From: DASPJR01 sp035628505
Lineage (GTDB): Bacteria; Planctomycetota; SZUA-567; H5-PLA8
NCBI GenBank assembly: GCA_035628505.1
Contig: DASPJR010000121.1
Span: forward strand, 1 to 57,601
Reading direction: 5' to 3'
DNA length: 57,601 bases
Shown piece after piece: positions 32,512 through 41,209 of the stretch (position 1 is the first letter of the stretch; each line of letters starts with the position of its first letter). Position numbers and translations under genes: made by a program. The notes under the pieces were generated by a model. The model searched no databases, was not told the DNA's origin, and saw only the letters and a list, made by a program, of their open reading frames with translations.

Positions 32512-35500
32512 ATGACAAAAACGGGCTCCATCTCCATCCGCGAGTGCTTTGCCGGAAAAGGCATTCTCCTGACCGGTTCAACCGGCTTCCTGGCGAAGGC
32601 TGTCGTCGAAAAACTGCTCCGCGACTTGCCCGAGATCGGGCAGATCTACTTGCTCATCCGCGCCCGCGTGAAGCCCGACGGTTCGCGCATCGACGCGCGT
32701 GAACGATTGCGCGACGAAATCCTGCGCAACAGCGCCTTTGGCCGTCTTCGCGAGCAGCTAGGCGAAAATTTCGAGAGTTTCTGCGAGTCCAAGATCACCT
32801 GCGTGGCGGGAAACCTCACTGCCCCGCGGCTGGGCCTGGACGACGAGATGTTCAACGAACTGTCGAAAAAAGTTCATATCGTCATGAACAGCGCCGCCAC
32901 AGTGGTCTTCGATGAACGTCTTGACCTGGCACTTGATCTGAACACGATGGGCCCGCAGCGCATGCTGGAATTTGCCAAGGCGGCGGGCGCAGCGTATGTG
33001 CATATTTCGACCGCTTATGTCAGCGGCAAGCGCACCGGTTTCGTTCCCGAGAAACTGCTCGATCCAATGGAAGCGATCGACGCGCAGCTTCCGGCCGGCG
33101 TGCCGCGTCCCGAGCATTTTGACGTTCGCGAGGAAGTGGCTCGCCTGGGCGAGCTCGCGGAAACTGTAAAGGCCGACTGTCGAAAAATTCTGAAAGAAAA
33201 AGGCATCGCGCCGGATAGCGAAGAAGCCACGACGCAGTTGCGCGTCGCGCTGGTGGCCGCCGGCATGCGCCGCGCGCAGAGCCTGGGCTGGAACGACACC
33301 TACACGTACACGAAATTTCTGGGCGAGCAGCTCATCAAGCTTAACCATGGCGACGTGCCCGCGGTCGTCGTACGGCCGTCGATTATTGAATCGAGCTACT
33401 CCGAGCCCGAGCCGGGCTGGCTGGACGGACTGCGCATGGCCGATCCGATCATCATCGGGTTCGGCAAGGGGCGTCTGGCGGATTTTCCTGCGGATCAGAA
33501 TGTCATTCTCGACATTATTCCCGCGGACATGGTCGTGAATGCGATCCTCGCTTCGGCAGCGTACATCGCGAATAAGCCCGGCGGCTTCGATCTCTTCACG
33601 ATTGCCAGCTCGGCCGAAAACCCGCTCGTCTTCCGCAATCTCTACGATTACGTGCGCGATTATTTCCAGAAACATCCAATGACCGATCGCGCGGGCAAAC
33701 CCGTCCCGGTCCCGACCTGGCGCTTTCCAACAGTGGAGCAGTACCGGCGCCGCGTACACAACCGTTACCTGCGCCCTATTCGCGCGGCGAATGTGATTCT
33801 CAACAGTTCGCTGCCTGTCCCCGGCGCACGGAAGATGCGCGCGCGACTGCGCAATCTGAACACGACGCTTGAGCAGCTGCTGTATTACGTCGACATTTAC
33901 GGCCCGTACGTGAATCTGCACTGCCGCTTTGAAATTTCCCGCATGCGCTCGCTGCTGGGGATGCTCAGCCCCGAAGAGCGCGAGCGCTTCGATTTCGATC
34001 CGCAGCGCATCCGCTGGAAGCATTATCTGCAGGACGTCCATATTCCCGGACTCAAGCGCAACATCCTGCGCATGGATGCCGTGCCGCGTGCCGGCGCCGG
34101 CGAAGGGCATCTGCTGGATGAAGAAAGCGAAGCGGTCAAAAAGCGCGGCGGAACGGGAACCGTGCGCGGCGTGCCGCAGACCGTCGTCGACCTGTGCGCG
34201 CGCGGAAAAGAGCGCTTCGGCGGGAAATCGCTTGTGGAGATCCGTCGCATCACAGGCGAAGGCGAGAGCCTCCGTATCACTTACAACGAGATGTTCGACA
34301 AGTCCGCGGCGCTGGCGCGAACGCTGATTGCGCGTCTGGGACTGCATCCGGGCGACCGCATTGCCATTCTTGGCGACAATGGGCCGGAGTGGCCGCTGGC
34401 TTACATGGCCATCTCGCGAGCGTGCTGCACGGCGGTGCCGATCGACCGCCAGCTGCCGCCGCGTGAAGCCGCGCGATTGATCAAACTCGTGGATGCCCGG
34501 GCGATCATTCTTTCGCCGGCGCTGTACAAGTCCTGCGCTGAGGTGTGGGGCAGCGGAAGCGGGCTGCCGCCCTGCCTGAATATGATGGATCAGCTCAATC
34601 CGTTTCCGGGTGAGCAGTGGCCGTATCCCGAAGCATCGATCGGCGATCGCGTGCTGAAAGATCCGGCGCCCGAAAGTCTCGCTTCGATTCTCTTCACGAG
34701 CGGCACGACAGTCGATCCCAAGGGCGTGATGCTCAGCCATTCGAACGTCGTTGCCGATGCGCTCTCGGTCGCCGAAGTGCTCGAGCCCATGGAAAGCGAC
34801 CGCTTCCTGTCGGTGCTGCCGCTGCATCACGCGTTTGAATTCACGTGCGGATTCCTGATTCCGATGTACGGCGGCTCGACGATTCACCACATCGAAGTGC
34901 TGCGCGCCAAGGAAGTGCTCGACACAATGAAGCTCGCGGAAATCACCGTGACACTTGGCGTGCCGCGACTTTTCAAGCTGTTCATGGATGGCATTAAAGC
35001 AAAGGTCGATGCGAGAGGCACGACCGGCCGCTTCACGGTAAGTATGGGCAAGACGGCGGCCGCGGCGCTTGAAATGGCCGGAAGCACGAACTCGCGCCGG
35101 CGCATATTTAAAGAAGTACATGAAGCCTTCGGCGGAAAGCTGCGCCTGTTCGTTTCGGGCGGCGCGCCGCTCGCGCCTGAGATCTACAAATTTTTTAAGG
35201 ATTTCGGCATCACCATCGCCGAGGGTTACGGCTTAACCGAGACCTCGCCGGTGCTCACGGTAAACCCGCTTACTGCGCCCAAGGCTGGCAGCGTGGGTCC
35301 TCCGGTACCGGGTGTTGAAATCAAGATCAGCAATCCCGATCACACCGGCATTGGCGAAGTGCTTGCGCGCGGGCCGACGATCATGCATGGCTACTGGCAG
35401 AATCCCGCGGCGACCGAGAAAGCCTTCGAGAATGGCTGGTTCCGCACAGGCGATCTCGGACACATCGATCGCGATGGCTACCTTCACATCACCGGCCGGC

Positions 35501-36879
35501 TCAAAGATGTGATCGTCACTGCCGCAGGAAAGAATGTGTATCCCGACGAGGTTGAAGCGGTGCTGCGCGATATTGCCGGCGTCAAAGACCTCTGCGTGCT
35601 CGGCATTCCAGCGCGTTCGGGGATGGGCGAGGAAGTGATGGCCGTCGTTGTCCCGCAGCCCGACGCAAATCGCAAAGCCATTCAGGCTTCCGTTGAACGG
35701 CTGTGCCAGGCCCTGCCGTCGCATCAGCGCGTCTCGCGTATCGAGTTCCAGGATGATGACCTGCCCAAGACGTCCACGCTGAAAGTTCAGCGCGGCAAGG
35801 TTCGCGCGCGCTACACCGGGGAGAAGCCCGCGGCAGCGCCGGTGCCAGCGGTTGCGGCGCAAACGAAGATGGAGCACGTCGAACGCGCAGGCAGCGATGT
35901 GTTTGTCGAGGTTGCGCGCGCAGTCGCCGATTCCTCGGACGGCCGCATCAAAGCCAGCGATGTGACGCCGGACATAAAGCTCGAGATTGACCTGGGAATC
36001 GATTCAATTGGCCGCATGGAAGTTCTTAATAAGCTCGAGATGCAGCTTGAGATTTCCATTCCGCCGGGCACCGAAGGAAAACTGTTCACCGTTCGCGACG
36101 TCATGCATGTTGTCGAGGCCGCTCGCAAAGCCGGAGAGAAATCGAAGGCGCGCGAAGTACGCATGTGGCAGCGGGCGAAAGTCTCGCAGGACGCTGTGCA
36201 GGCGGGCATGCAGCAGACGTTTTCCAAGTCGCTGCTGCAGGGCGTTTTCAGCACCAGCGCGTCGGTGTTCATGAACACCTTCCTGAGCGTCGATTGTAAA
36301 GGACTCGAGAATGTGCCGGTCTCTGGCCCATACATTCTAGCGGCCAATCACTGCAGCCATCTCGATTCGGTCGCGATACGCGAAGTGCTGGGCAAGCGCG
36401 CGTCGGCACTGCACGTCATGGGCGCGAAAGATTATTTCTTCGATACGCGCGTGAAGAGCTGGTTCTTCACGACGTTCCTGAATGCGCTGCCCTTCGACCG
36501 CGAAGAGAATGCCGCAGAGAGCCTCGCGACCTGCAAAACAGTGCTCGACAGCGGCCGCGCGATACTTCTTTTCCCTGAAGGGACGCGTTCGATAAGCGGT
36601 GAACTTCAGGCGTTTAAGCCCGGAATTGGCGTGCTCGGCGTCGAGCTGGATGTTCCGGTCATTCCCGTGTATCTGCGCGGAACTTATGACGCGCTGCCCA
36701 AGGGCCGCTCGCTTCCGCGCGCGGCCAAAATCCGCGTCACCATCGGACAGCCGGTGACGTTCGAAGCGCTCAAGAAAGAACGCGGCACGACGCCACCAAC
36801 GGAACTGTACCGGCGGGCGGCCAGCGAGTTGCGGACGCGGATTGAAGGGCTGGCAAACCTGCCCGAGAGCGGCACCTGA
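32512..36879 (+). CDS. ElbD-like multidomain lipid enzyme: acyl-CoA reductase / AMP-ligase / ACP / PlsC acyltransferase
   Basis: 1455 aa from ATG 32512 (MTKTGSISIRECFAGKGILL). Domains in order: 1-525 fatty-acyl-CoA reductase-like (GSTGFLAKAVVEKLL Rossmann loop; active-site Y264-x3-K268 in YTYTKFLGEQ; a male-sterility C-terminal part ending RFDFDPQRIRWKHYLQD); about 560-1100 acyl-AMP ligase (LFTSGTTVDPKGV, EGYGLTETSPV, WFRTGDLGHIDRDGYL); about 1145-1205 acyl carrier domain with phosphopantetheine Ser1165 in LGIDSIGRME; about 1255-1455 PlsC acyltransferase (NHCSHLDS and FPEGTRS). This order resembles ElbD of myxobacterial ether-lipid synthesis. Predicted role: activate, hold, reduce and transfer acyl chains at the inner membrane. 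A HAD-IB phosphatase gene follows by 13 bases. Domain calls are firm; the product is inferred. Confidence 0.9.
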   Translation: MTKTGSISIRECFAGKGILLTGSTGFLAKAVVEKLLRDLPEIGQIYLLIRARVKPDGSRIDARERLRDEILRNSAFGRLREQLGENFESFCESKITCVAGNLTAPRLGLDDEMFNELSKKVHIVMNSAATVVFDERLDLALDLNTMGPQRMLEFAKAAGAAYVHISTAYVSGKRTGFVPEKLLDPMEAIDAQLPAGVPRPEHFDVREEVARLGELAETVKADCRKILKEKGIAPDSEEATTQLRVALVAAGMRRAQSLGWNDTYTYTKFLGEQLIKLNHGDVPAVVVRPSIIESSYSEPEPGWLDGLRMADPIIIGFGKGRLADFPADQNVILDIIPADMVVNAILASAAYIANKPGGFDLFTIASSAENPLVFRNLYDYVRDYFQKHPMTDRAGKPVPVPTWRFPTVEQYRRRVHNRYLRPIRAANVILNSSLPVPGARKMRARLRNLNTTLEQLLYYVDIYGPYVNLHCRFEISRMRSLLGMLSPEERERFDFDPQRIRWKHYLQDVHIPGLKRNILRMDAVPRAGAGEGHLLDEESEAVKKRGGTGTVRGVPQTVVDLCARGKERFGGKSLVEIRRITGEGESLRITYNEMFDKSAALARTLIARLGLHPGDRIAILGDNGPEWPLAYMAISRACCTAVPIDRQLPPREAARLIKLVDARAIILSPALYKSCAEVWGSGSGLPPCLNMMDQLNPFPGEQWPYPEASIGDRVLKDPAPESLASILFTSGTTVDPKGVMLSHSNVVADALSVAEVLEPMESDRFLSVLPLHHAFEFTCGFLIPMYGGSTIHHIEVLRAKEVLDTMKLAEITVTLGVPRLFKLFMDGIKAKVDARGTTGRFTVSMGKTAAAALEMAGSTNSRRRIFKEVHEAFGGKLRLFVSGGAPLAPEIYKFFKDFGITIAEGYGLTETSPVLTVNPLTAPKAGSVGPPVPGVEIKISNPDHTGIGEVLARGPTIMHGYWQNPAATEKAFENGWFRTGDLGHIDRDGYLHITGRLKDVIVTAAGKNVYPDEVEAVLRDIAGVKDLCVLGIPARSGMGEEVMAVVVPQPDANRKAIQASVERLCQALPSHQRVSRIEFQDDDLPKTSTLKVQRGKVRARYTGEKPAAAPVPAVAAQTKMEHVERAGSDVFVEVARAVADSSDGRIKASDVTPDIKLEIDLGIDSIGRMEVLNKLEMQLEISIPPGTEGKLFTVRDVMHVVEAARKAGEKSKAREVRMWQRAKVSQDAVQAGMQQTFSKSLLQGVFSTSASVFMNTFLSVDCKGLENVPVSGPYILAANHCSHLDSVAIREVLGKRASALHVMGAKDYFFDTRVKSWFFTTFLNALPFDREENAAESLATCKTVLDSGRAILLFPEGTRSISGELQAFKPGIGVLGVELDVPVIPVYLRGTYDALPKGRSLPRAAKIRVTIGQPVTFEALKKERGTTPPTELYRRAASELRTRIEGLANLPESGT

Positions 36880-36892
36880 CAGCGAGGAACGT

Positions 36893-37558
36893 GTGGCACT
36901 CCGTGCGGCGTACTGCGACGTGGATGGCACGCTCACCGCCACCACCATCGTCACGCCATTGATCTGGTACAAGCGCCGGCTGCTGAGCCCCGCCGCCTAT
37001 AAAATGTGGCTGGCGAGCCTGCTCTTCCGCGGACCGTGGTGGCTGCTGCTCGACCGCGTCAACCGCGGCGCGTCAAACCGCTCGATTTACCAGCAGTATC
37101 GCGGCATCCGTGGCGCCGATGCGAGAATGATTCGAGAAGCATGCCTGCAGCAATGCATCTGGCCGCGCCTCTTTCCAAAGGCGTCTTCTTTTCTCGCCGA
37201 CATGAGAGCGCAGGGAATAAAAATTGTCTTCGTGACCGGCGGGCTCGATTTTATCATGCAGCCGCTGGCCGATCGCTTTGAAGCCGATTGCATCGCTCCG
37301 AAGCTGATTGAATCGGGCGGCGTTTTTACGGGCGAGCTCGACCGGCCGCCGCTTGCCGGATCCTACAAAGCGGATGCCTTGAGAGCGCACGCGGCGGAGC
37401 ATGGCATCGATCTGTCGCAGTCGCTGGCGCTTGGTGACGCCTACAGCGATTTGCAGATGCTCGAATGCGTCGGGCAGCCCGTCGCAGTGAATCCGGACGC
37501 TCGTTTGAAGCAGGCGGCCGCCGGACGCGGCTGGAAATGTGAGAATTGGAAAGGCTGA
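36893..37558 (+). CDS. HAD-IB family phosphatase
   Basis: 221 aa from GTG 36893, preceded by GAGG; an upstream TTG at 36842 would overlap the lipid enzyme and is less likely. HAD motif I is CDVDGTLTAT (nucleophile Asp in DVDGT), motif II is VTGG, and the C-terminal acidic motif is GDAYSDLQM. Two hydrophobic segments near residues 25-55 (LIWYKRRLL...AYKMWLASLLFRGPWWLLL) suggest membrane association, as in lipid-directed HAD-IB enzymes. Encoded 13 bases after the ElbD-like protein and overlapping no other gene, it probably dephosphorylates a product of that enzyme, for example a phosphatidate-type intermediate. Substrate is inference. Confidence 0.86.
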   Translation: MALRAAYCDVDGTLTATTIVTPLIWYKRRLLSPAAYKMWLASLLFRGPWWLLLDRVNRGASNRSIYQQYRGIRGADARMIREACLQQCIWPRLFPKASSFLADMRAQGIKIVFVTGGLDFIMQPLADRFEADCIAPKLIESGGVFTGELDRPPLAGSYKADALRAHAAEHGIDLSQSLALGDAYSDLQMLECVGQPVAVNPDARLKQAAAGRGWKCENWKG

Positions 37559-37569
37559 GTTCGCTTTTT

Positions 37570-38157
37570 ATGGCGCTTAAACGCTTGTGTGTGTTCTGCG
37601 GATCTAGTTCCGGCGCGCGCCGTGAGTACGCTGATGCCGCGGTGACAGTGGGTAAGGAGCTTGCGAGACGGAATGTCGAGCTCGTTTATGGTGGCGGCCG
37701 CGTGGGTTTGATGGGCACCGTCGCTGATGCGACACTGGCCGCCGGCGGACGCGTCATTGGCATTATCCCGCGACCGCTCGCCACCAAAGAGCTTGCCCAC
37801 GACGGCCTCACCGAACTGCGCGTGGTTGAAACCATGCATGAACGCAAGGCGCTGATGGCGCAGCTGTCTGATGCTTTCATCGCCCTGCCTGGCGGATTTG
37901 GGACGCTCGAAGAATTCTGCGAGGTGCTGACCTGGGCGCAGCTGGGGCTGCACCGCAAGCCCTGCGCGCTGCTGAACGTCAGAGGATATTTCGATCCGCT
38001 GCTGAACCTCTTCGATCATGCGGTGACCGAGAGCTTCGTGATGGCCGAGCACCGCGGCATCGTGCTGCAGGATTCAGACGTGTCAAAGCTGCTCGATGCA
38101 ATCGCGAGCTGGAAGATGCCGAACGTCAAGAAGTGGATCGACCTCGAAGGGACGTGA
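37570..38157 (+). CDS. LOG family protein (TIGR00730; nucleoside 5'-monophosphate phosphoribohydrolase)
   Basis: 195 aa from ATG 37570. Family signatures are LCVFCGSSSGA at the N-terminus, LVYGGGRVGLMG near 39-49, and PGGFGTLEE at 107-115 (the PGGxGTxxE catalytic loop). These Rossmann-like enzymes cleave the N-glycosidic bond of cytokinin nucleotides or ordinary nucleoside monophosphates such as AMP. It follows the HAD phosphatase gene by 11 bases and is probably co-transcribed, although a link to lipid synthesis is not obvious. A GGGTTCA repeat begins directly at its stop codon. Confidence 0.94.
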   Translation: MALKRLCVFCGSSSGARREYADAAVTVGKELARRNVELVYGGGRVGLMGTVADATLAAGGRVIGIIPRPLATKELAHDGLTELRVVETMHERKALMAQLSDAFIALPGGFGTLEEFCEVLTWAQLGLHRKPCALLNVRGYFDPLLNLFDHAVTESFVMAEHRGIVLQDSDVSKLLDAIASWKMPNVKKWIDLEGT

Positions 38158-38222
38158 GGGTTCAGGGTTCAGGACTGAAATGGCGCGGTGCTTACCCTGG
38201 ACCCTAGCCCCTGAACCCTGTC
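38158..38222. repeat. GGGTTCA heptad inverted repeat, copy 1
   Basis: GGGTTCAGGGTTCAGG begins at the base after the LOG stop (TGA 38155-38157). The right arm CCCTGGACCCTAGCCCCTGA then ACCCTGTC is the degenerate inverse and ends 4 bases before the stop of the convergent aldehyde dehydrogenase gene. A second copy is at 41142-41209. Confidence 0.85.
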
Positions 38223-38226
38223 AGTT

Positions 38227-39690
38227 TCACGGCTTTACGACCAGCAGCTTCGGTTCGCTGAACTCGCGGATGACCTCGGCGACACCCTCGCGGCCGAAGC
38301 CGGAATCTTTCGTGCCACCGTAGAGTGCGGCATCGATGCGGAAGGCCGTCGGGACATTCACGAGAACGGCGCCTGCTTCGATCTCGCGGTACGCGAGTTC
38401 GGCATTGCGCAGCGATTGCGTGAAGACGCTGGCCTGCAGGCCGTAACGCGAGGCATTGGTGAGCGCAATCGCTTCCTGCAGGCTGTCGACTTTCTGCATG
38501 ATGACGACCGGGCCGAAGACCTCTTCGCATGACAGCGGCTCGTCGGCGGGAACATTCTCAAGCAGCCATGGCGAGATCAGACGTTCACCGTGACGCGTGC
38601 CCTTGATCAGCGGTGTCGCGCCTTTTGCGAGCGCGCTGTTAATCCAGGATTCGACGCGATCAGCCGAATTTTTGTCGATCAGCGGTCCGACGAATGCTTT
38701 TTCGTCGCTCGCTTTGCTGCTGACGGGAACTTCCGTGAGAATCTTTTCAGCCAGCCGGCGCTCGAAAGCGTCGTAAACATTCTTATGAACGAACACGCGC
38801 TGCGTTGAGATGCAGATCTGCCCGGCGTAGATGTATCCCGCGGTGCTCACGGCTTTCGCGGCCGGTTCGAGTTCGGCGGTTTCATCGACGATCACCGCGG
38901 CATTGCCGCCAAGTTCCAGCAGAACTTTTTGGCGCGCGAGTGCGTTCTTCTTAATCGACCAGCCCGCGCGAGCGGAACCGGTAAAGGAAACGGCGCTGAA
39001 GGCGTCACTTGCGCACAGCGCCTGGCCGGCAGCCAGACCGCCGGTGAGCACTTGCAGAGCGGCCGGCGGGAAGCCGCTCTCGAGCACGATTTCACCAAGA
39101 ATCAGCGCGGCGCTGGGGCCTTGCGGTGGCGGCTTGATGACGATTGGGCAACCGGCAGCGAGTGCCGGCGCGACTTTGTGCGCGACAAGATTCAGCGGAA
39201 AGTTGAACGGCGTGATGCCAAGAATCGGCCCGAGCGGAAAATACTGGAGCCGTCCGACCATCCCGGCGCCCTGCGGCTCGCGGTCGGGATAGATGACCTC
39301 GCCAGGCAGCCGCAGCGCTTCTTCTGCCGCAATGCGGAAGACATTCACCGCGCGCTGCACTTCCACCTGGCTCAGCCACATGGGCTTGGCCACTTCATTG
39401 CAGATCGCCTGCGCAATTTCGTCCCCGCGCTGAACGATTTTCTGCGCAATCGCCTGCAGCGCTTCGGCGCGTTTAGATGCGGACATCGCGCGCATAGCGG
39501 GAAGCACCTTGCGTGCGGCTTCGCCGGCGGCGCGAGCCTGCTCCGACGTGGCGTCCGGCACTTCGGACACGACCTCGCCGGTCCAGGGCGAGACTACTGA
39601 AAGCTTTTGCGAACTGTCCGTCCATTTACCATCGAGAAGAATTTTTCGGGACGCGATTTTTGGGGGTGCTGCGGATGTAACGTGCGGCAT
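38227..39690 (-). CDS. NAD(P)-dependent aldehyde dehydrogenase
   Basis: 487 aa, full ALDH length. The oxyanion Asn is N163 (GITPFNFP), the cofactor loop is VSFTGSARAG, the general base is Glu259 (LLELGGN), and the catalytic nucleophile is Cys293 (AGQICISTQRV). The C-terminal half ends with the usual EEVFGPVV and GLQASVFTQ segments and the late FGREGVAEVIREFSEPKLL. Specificity cannot be read with confidence; relatives include lactaldehyde, succinate-semialdehyde and non-phosphorylating glyceraldehyde-3-phosphate dehydrogenases. Cytoplasmic. The gene stands alone on the minus strand with the flippase 65 bases upstream. Confidence 0.93.
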   Translation of the reverse strand: MPHVTSAAPPKIASRKILLDGKWTDSSQKLSVVSPWTGEVVSEVPDATSEQARAAGEAARKVLPAMRAMSASKRAEALQAIAQKIVQRGDEIAQAICNEVAKPMWLSQVEVQRAVNVFRIAAEEALRLPGEVIYPDREPQGAGMVGRLQYFPLGPILGITPFNFPLNLVAHKVAPALAAGCPIVIKPPPQGPSAALILGEIVLESGFPPAALQVLTGGLAAGQALCASDAFSAVSFTGSARAGWSIKKNALARQKVLLELGGNAAVIVDETAELEPAAKAVSTAGYIYAGQICISTQRVFVHKNVYDAFERRLAEKILTEVPVSSKASDEKAFVGPLIDKNSADRVESWINSALAKGATPLIKGTRHGERLISPWLLENVPADEPLSCEEVFGPVVIMQKVDSLQEAIALTNASRYGLQASVFTQSLRNAELAYREIEAGAVLVNVPTAFRIDAALYGGTKDSGFGREGVAEVIREFSEPKLLVVKP

Positions 39691-39755
39691 GGGATCGAAT
39701 CTCCGGCTCCAAAATAGATTTTAGCAGCTTGGGCGTACCCAAAAAAGCGCAGGCG

Positions 39756-41090
39756 CTAAGCGTTGTTGCGCCGCAGCACAAAGATGGCGGCAACTAGAAA
39801 CAGAAGTAGCGCGAGCCCTCTGGAGAGCACCGCCGACCATGCCGCTCCCTCGATGCCCTCCTGTGAAATAAAGTGGAATCCCAACCCAAGGGAGAGCGCC
39901 AGGCTCATTGCATTCAGCGCGACTAGAAGTCCAAGGCGTTTCAGCGGAAAGAAGACCAGGCTCAGCGGATTAACGATCATCGTGAAGGCGTACGCGAGGC
40001 ACAGCCAGCGCAGCATCGGAATGGAGGCGGAATAGCGCTCGCCCCACAGCAGCGGAATGACGAAACCGGCGGAGAGGGCAAGGCCACCGGCAAAAACCGC
40101 GGCCATCGCGCTGCCGGCAATGAAGGCTTTCTTTGCATAGGCTGCACATTCACTCGGACTCGCTAGCACCGCGGCACGCGGCAGAAGAACTGTGGTCAGC
40201 GCGCCGCCGGCGATCGGCAGGACCGATGCCAGGCGCCGCGCGCCATCGAAGACCGCGGTGTCATTCGAGCCCAGTTGCCACTGGATCAGCAGGATTTCGA
40301 CAAAACCGCTGACGGTCTGCAGCAGCGCGACCGCGCCGGCGTAACGTCCGAAAGTTCGGAGCTGCTCGTGAATGGCCTCCTGAATTTCCGGGGACTGCGG
40401 CGCCGCCGAGAGTACATCACGATGAACAAACACACTTATGCCACCTGCCAGAATTGCGGCGGCAGCCATGATCCACAAGACGGAGTCAGCGCGGACGGAC
40501 TCAGCCGACAGAAGCACGAAACATAGCAGCGCGACGGCGCCGGCCCGCATGGACGCTTCAAGGACCTGGTGAAAACAATAGAGCCCGAAGCGACGCGTGG
40601 ACTGCGAGACGTCTACGCCCCACGAGGTAAGCGTCATACCGAAAACTCCGGCGGCCGCGGCCCAGACCAGCGCGTAACGCGCTGGTTCCGCGAGTGGGAA
40701 GCGGGCGAGGGCAGGGGAGAGCAGTGCCGCCAGCGCGAGCACCAGAAGTGCGAGCAGCGCGCGAGTGGACAGCGCTCGCCGGAAGACCGCGTTGGCCGAC
40801 GCCGTATCACCGCGGCCGAAATACTCGGAAGCCACGCGAACAGTCGTTAGCGCCAGCCCGACGTCAGCGACGTAGAGAAGAATGTTGCGCAGCGCCAGCG
40901 CGGCCGAGAGCGTCCCGCGTTCAACCTGCGGAAGGCTGCGGAAGAGAATGACATCGACAAGCAACGCGATGACAATCGCCAGCGCCTGCGCAGCCATGAC
41001 GATGAGGCCGTCGCGTGCGGCGCTGCTGCCGGAGAAACGCGCGAGCAGTGAAGGCGCCGGTGCGGCGCTGGGGGTCTCGGAAGTCTGCAT
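39756..41090 (-). CDS. Oligosaccharide flippase / polysaccharide biosynthesis membrane protein (MOP superfamily)
   Basis: 444 aa with about 12-14 hydrophobic helices and few charges. Examples are GLIVMAAQALAIVIALLVDVILF at the start, ALLALLVLALAALLSPAL, FIAGSAMAAVFAGGLALSAGFVI, and a C-terminal LALLLFLVAAIFVL. The pattern (first-helix Q/A region, PQVERGTLSAALALRN, then RYAGAVALLQTVSGFVEILLIQWQLG) fits Wzx-like flippases that move undecaprenyl-linked glycans across the inner membrane. No glycosyltransferase or polymerase genes are adjacent. A GGGTTCA repeat lies upstream. Confidence 0.82.
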   Translation of the reverse strand: MQTSETPSAAPAPSLLARFSGSSAARDGLIVMAAQALAIVIALLVDVILFRSLPQVERGTLSAALALRNILLYVADVGLALTTVRVASEYFGRGDTASANAVFRRALSTRALLALLVLALAALLSPALARFPLAEPARYALVWAAAAGVFGMTLTSWGVDVSQSTRRFGLYCFHQVLEASMRAGAVALLCFVLLSAESVRADSVLWIMAAAAILAGGISVFVHRDVLSAAPQSPEIQEAIHEQLRTFGRYAGAVALLQTVSGFVEILLIQWQLGSNDTAVFDGARRLASVLPIAGGALTTVLLPRAAVLASPSECAAYAKKAFIAGSAMAAVFAGGLALSAGFVIPLLWGERYSASIPMLRWLCLAYAFTMIVNPLSLVFFPLKRLGLLVALNAMSLALSLGLGFHFISQEGIEGAAWSAVLSRGLALLLFLVAAIFVLRRNNA

Positions 41091-41141
41091 CCTCGCACGG
41101 CGATGCTATCAAATTTGCCGTGCGCCCGCGAGAGCATGGAC

Positions 41142-41209
41142 GGGTTCAGGGTTCAGGGGAAGCTGCGATTACAACCTGAACCCTGTACCCTATACCCTGA
41201 ACCCTGCCC
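41142..41209. repeat. GGGTTCA heptad inverted repeat, copy 2
   Basis: The left arm is GGGTTCAGGGTTCAGGGGA; the right arm is CCTGAACCCTGTACCCTATA then CCCTGAACCCTGCCC. It ends immediately before the complement of the stop codon (41210-41212) of the metallopeptidase gene and lies 51 bases upstream of the flippase start. Confidence 0.85.

Noticed and set aside
32758..35121. 787-codon open frame on the minus strand
   Set aside because: It lies entirely opposite the reductase and ligase domains of the multidomain lipid enzyme, is Arg/His-rich, and shows no family features; it is a GC-rich antisense shadow.
41142..41209. GGGTTCA tracts as telomere-like sequence
   Set aside because: Only a few units, arranged as an inverted repeat between two ordinary genes, and repeated at 38158 in the chromosome interior.
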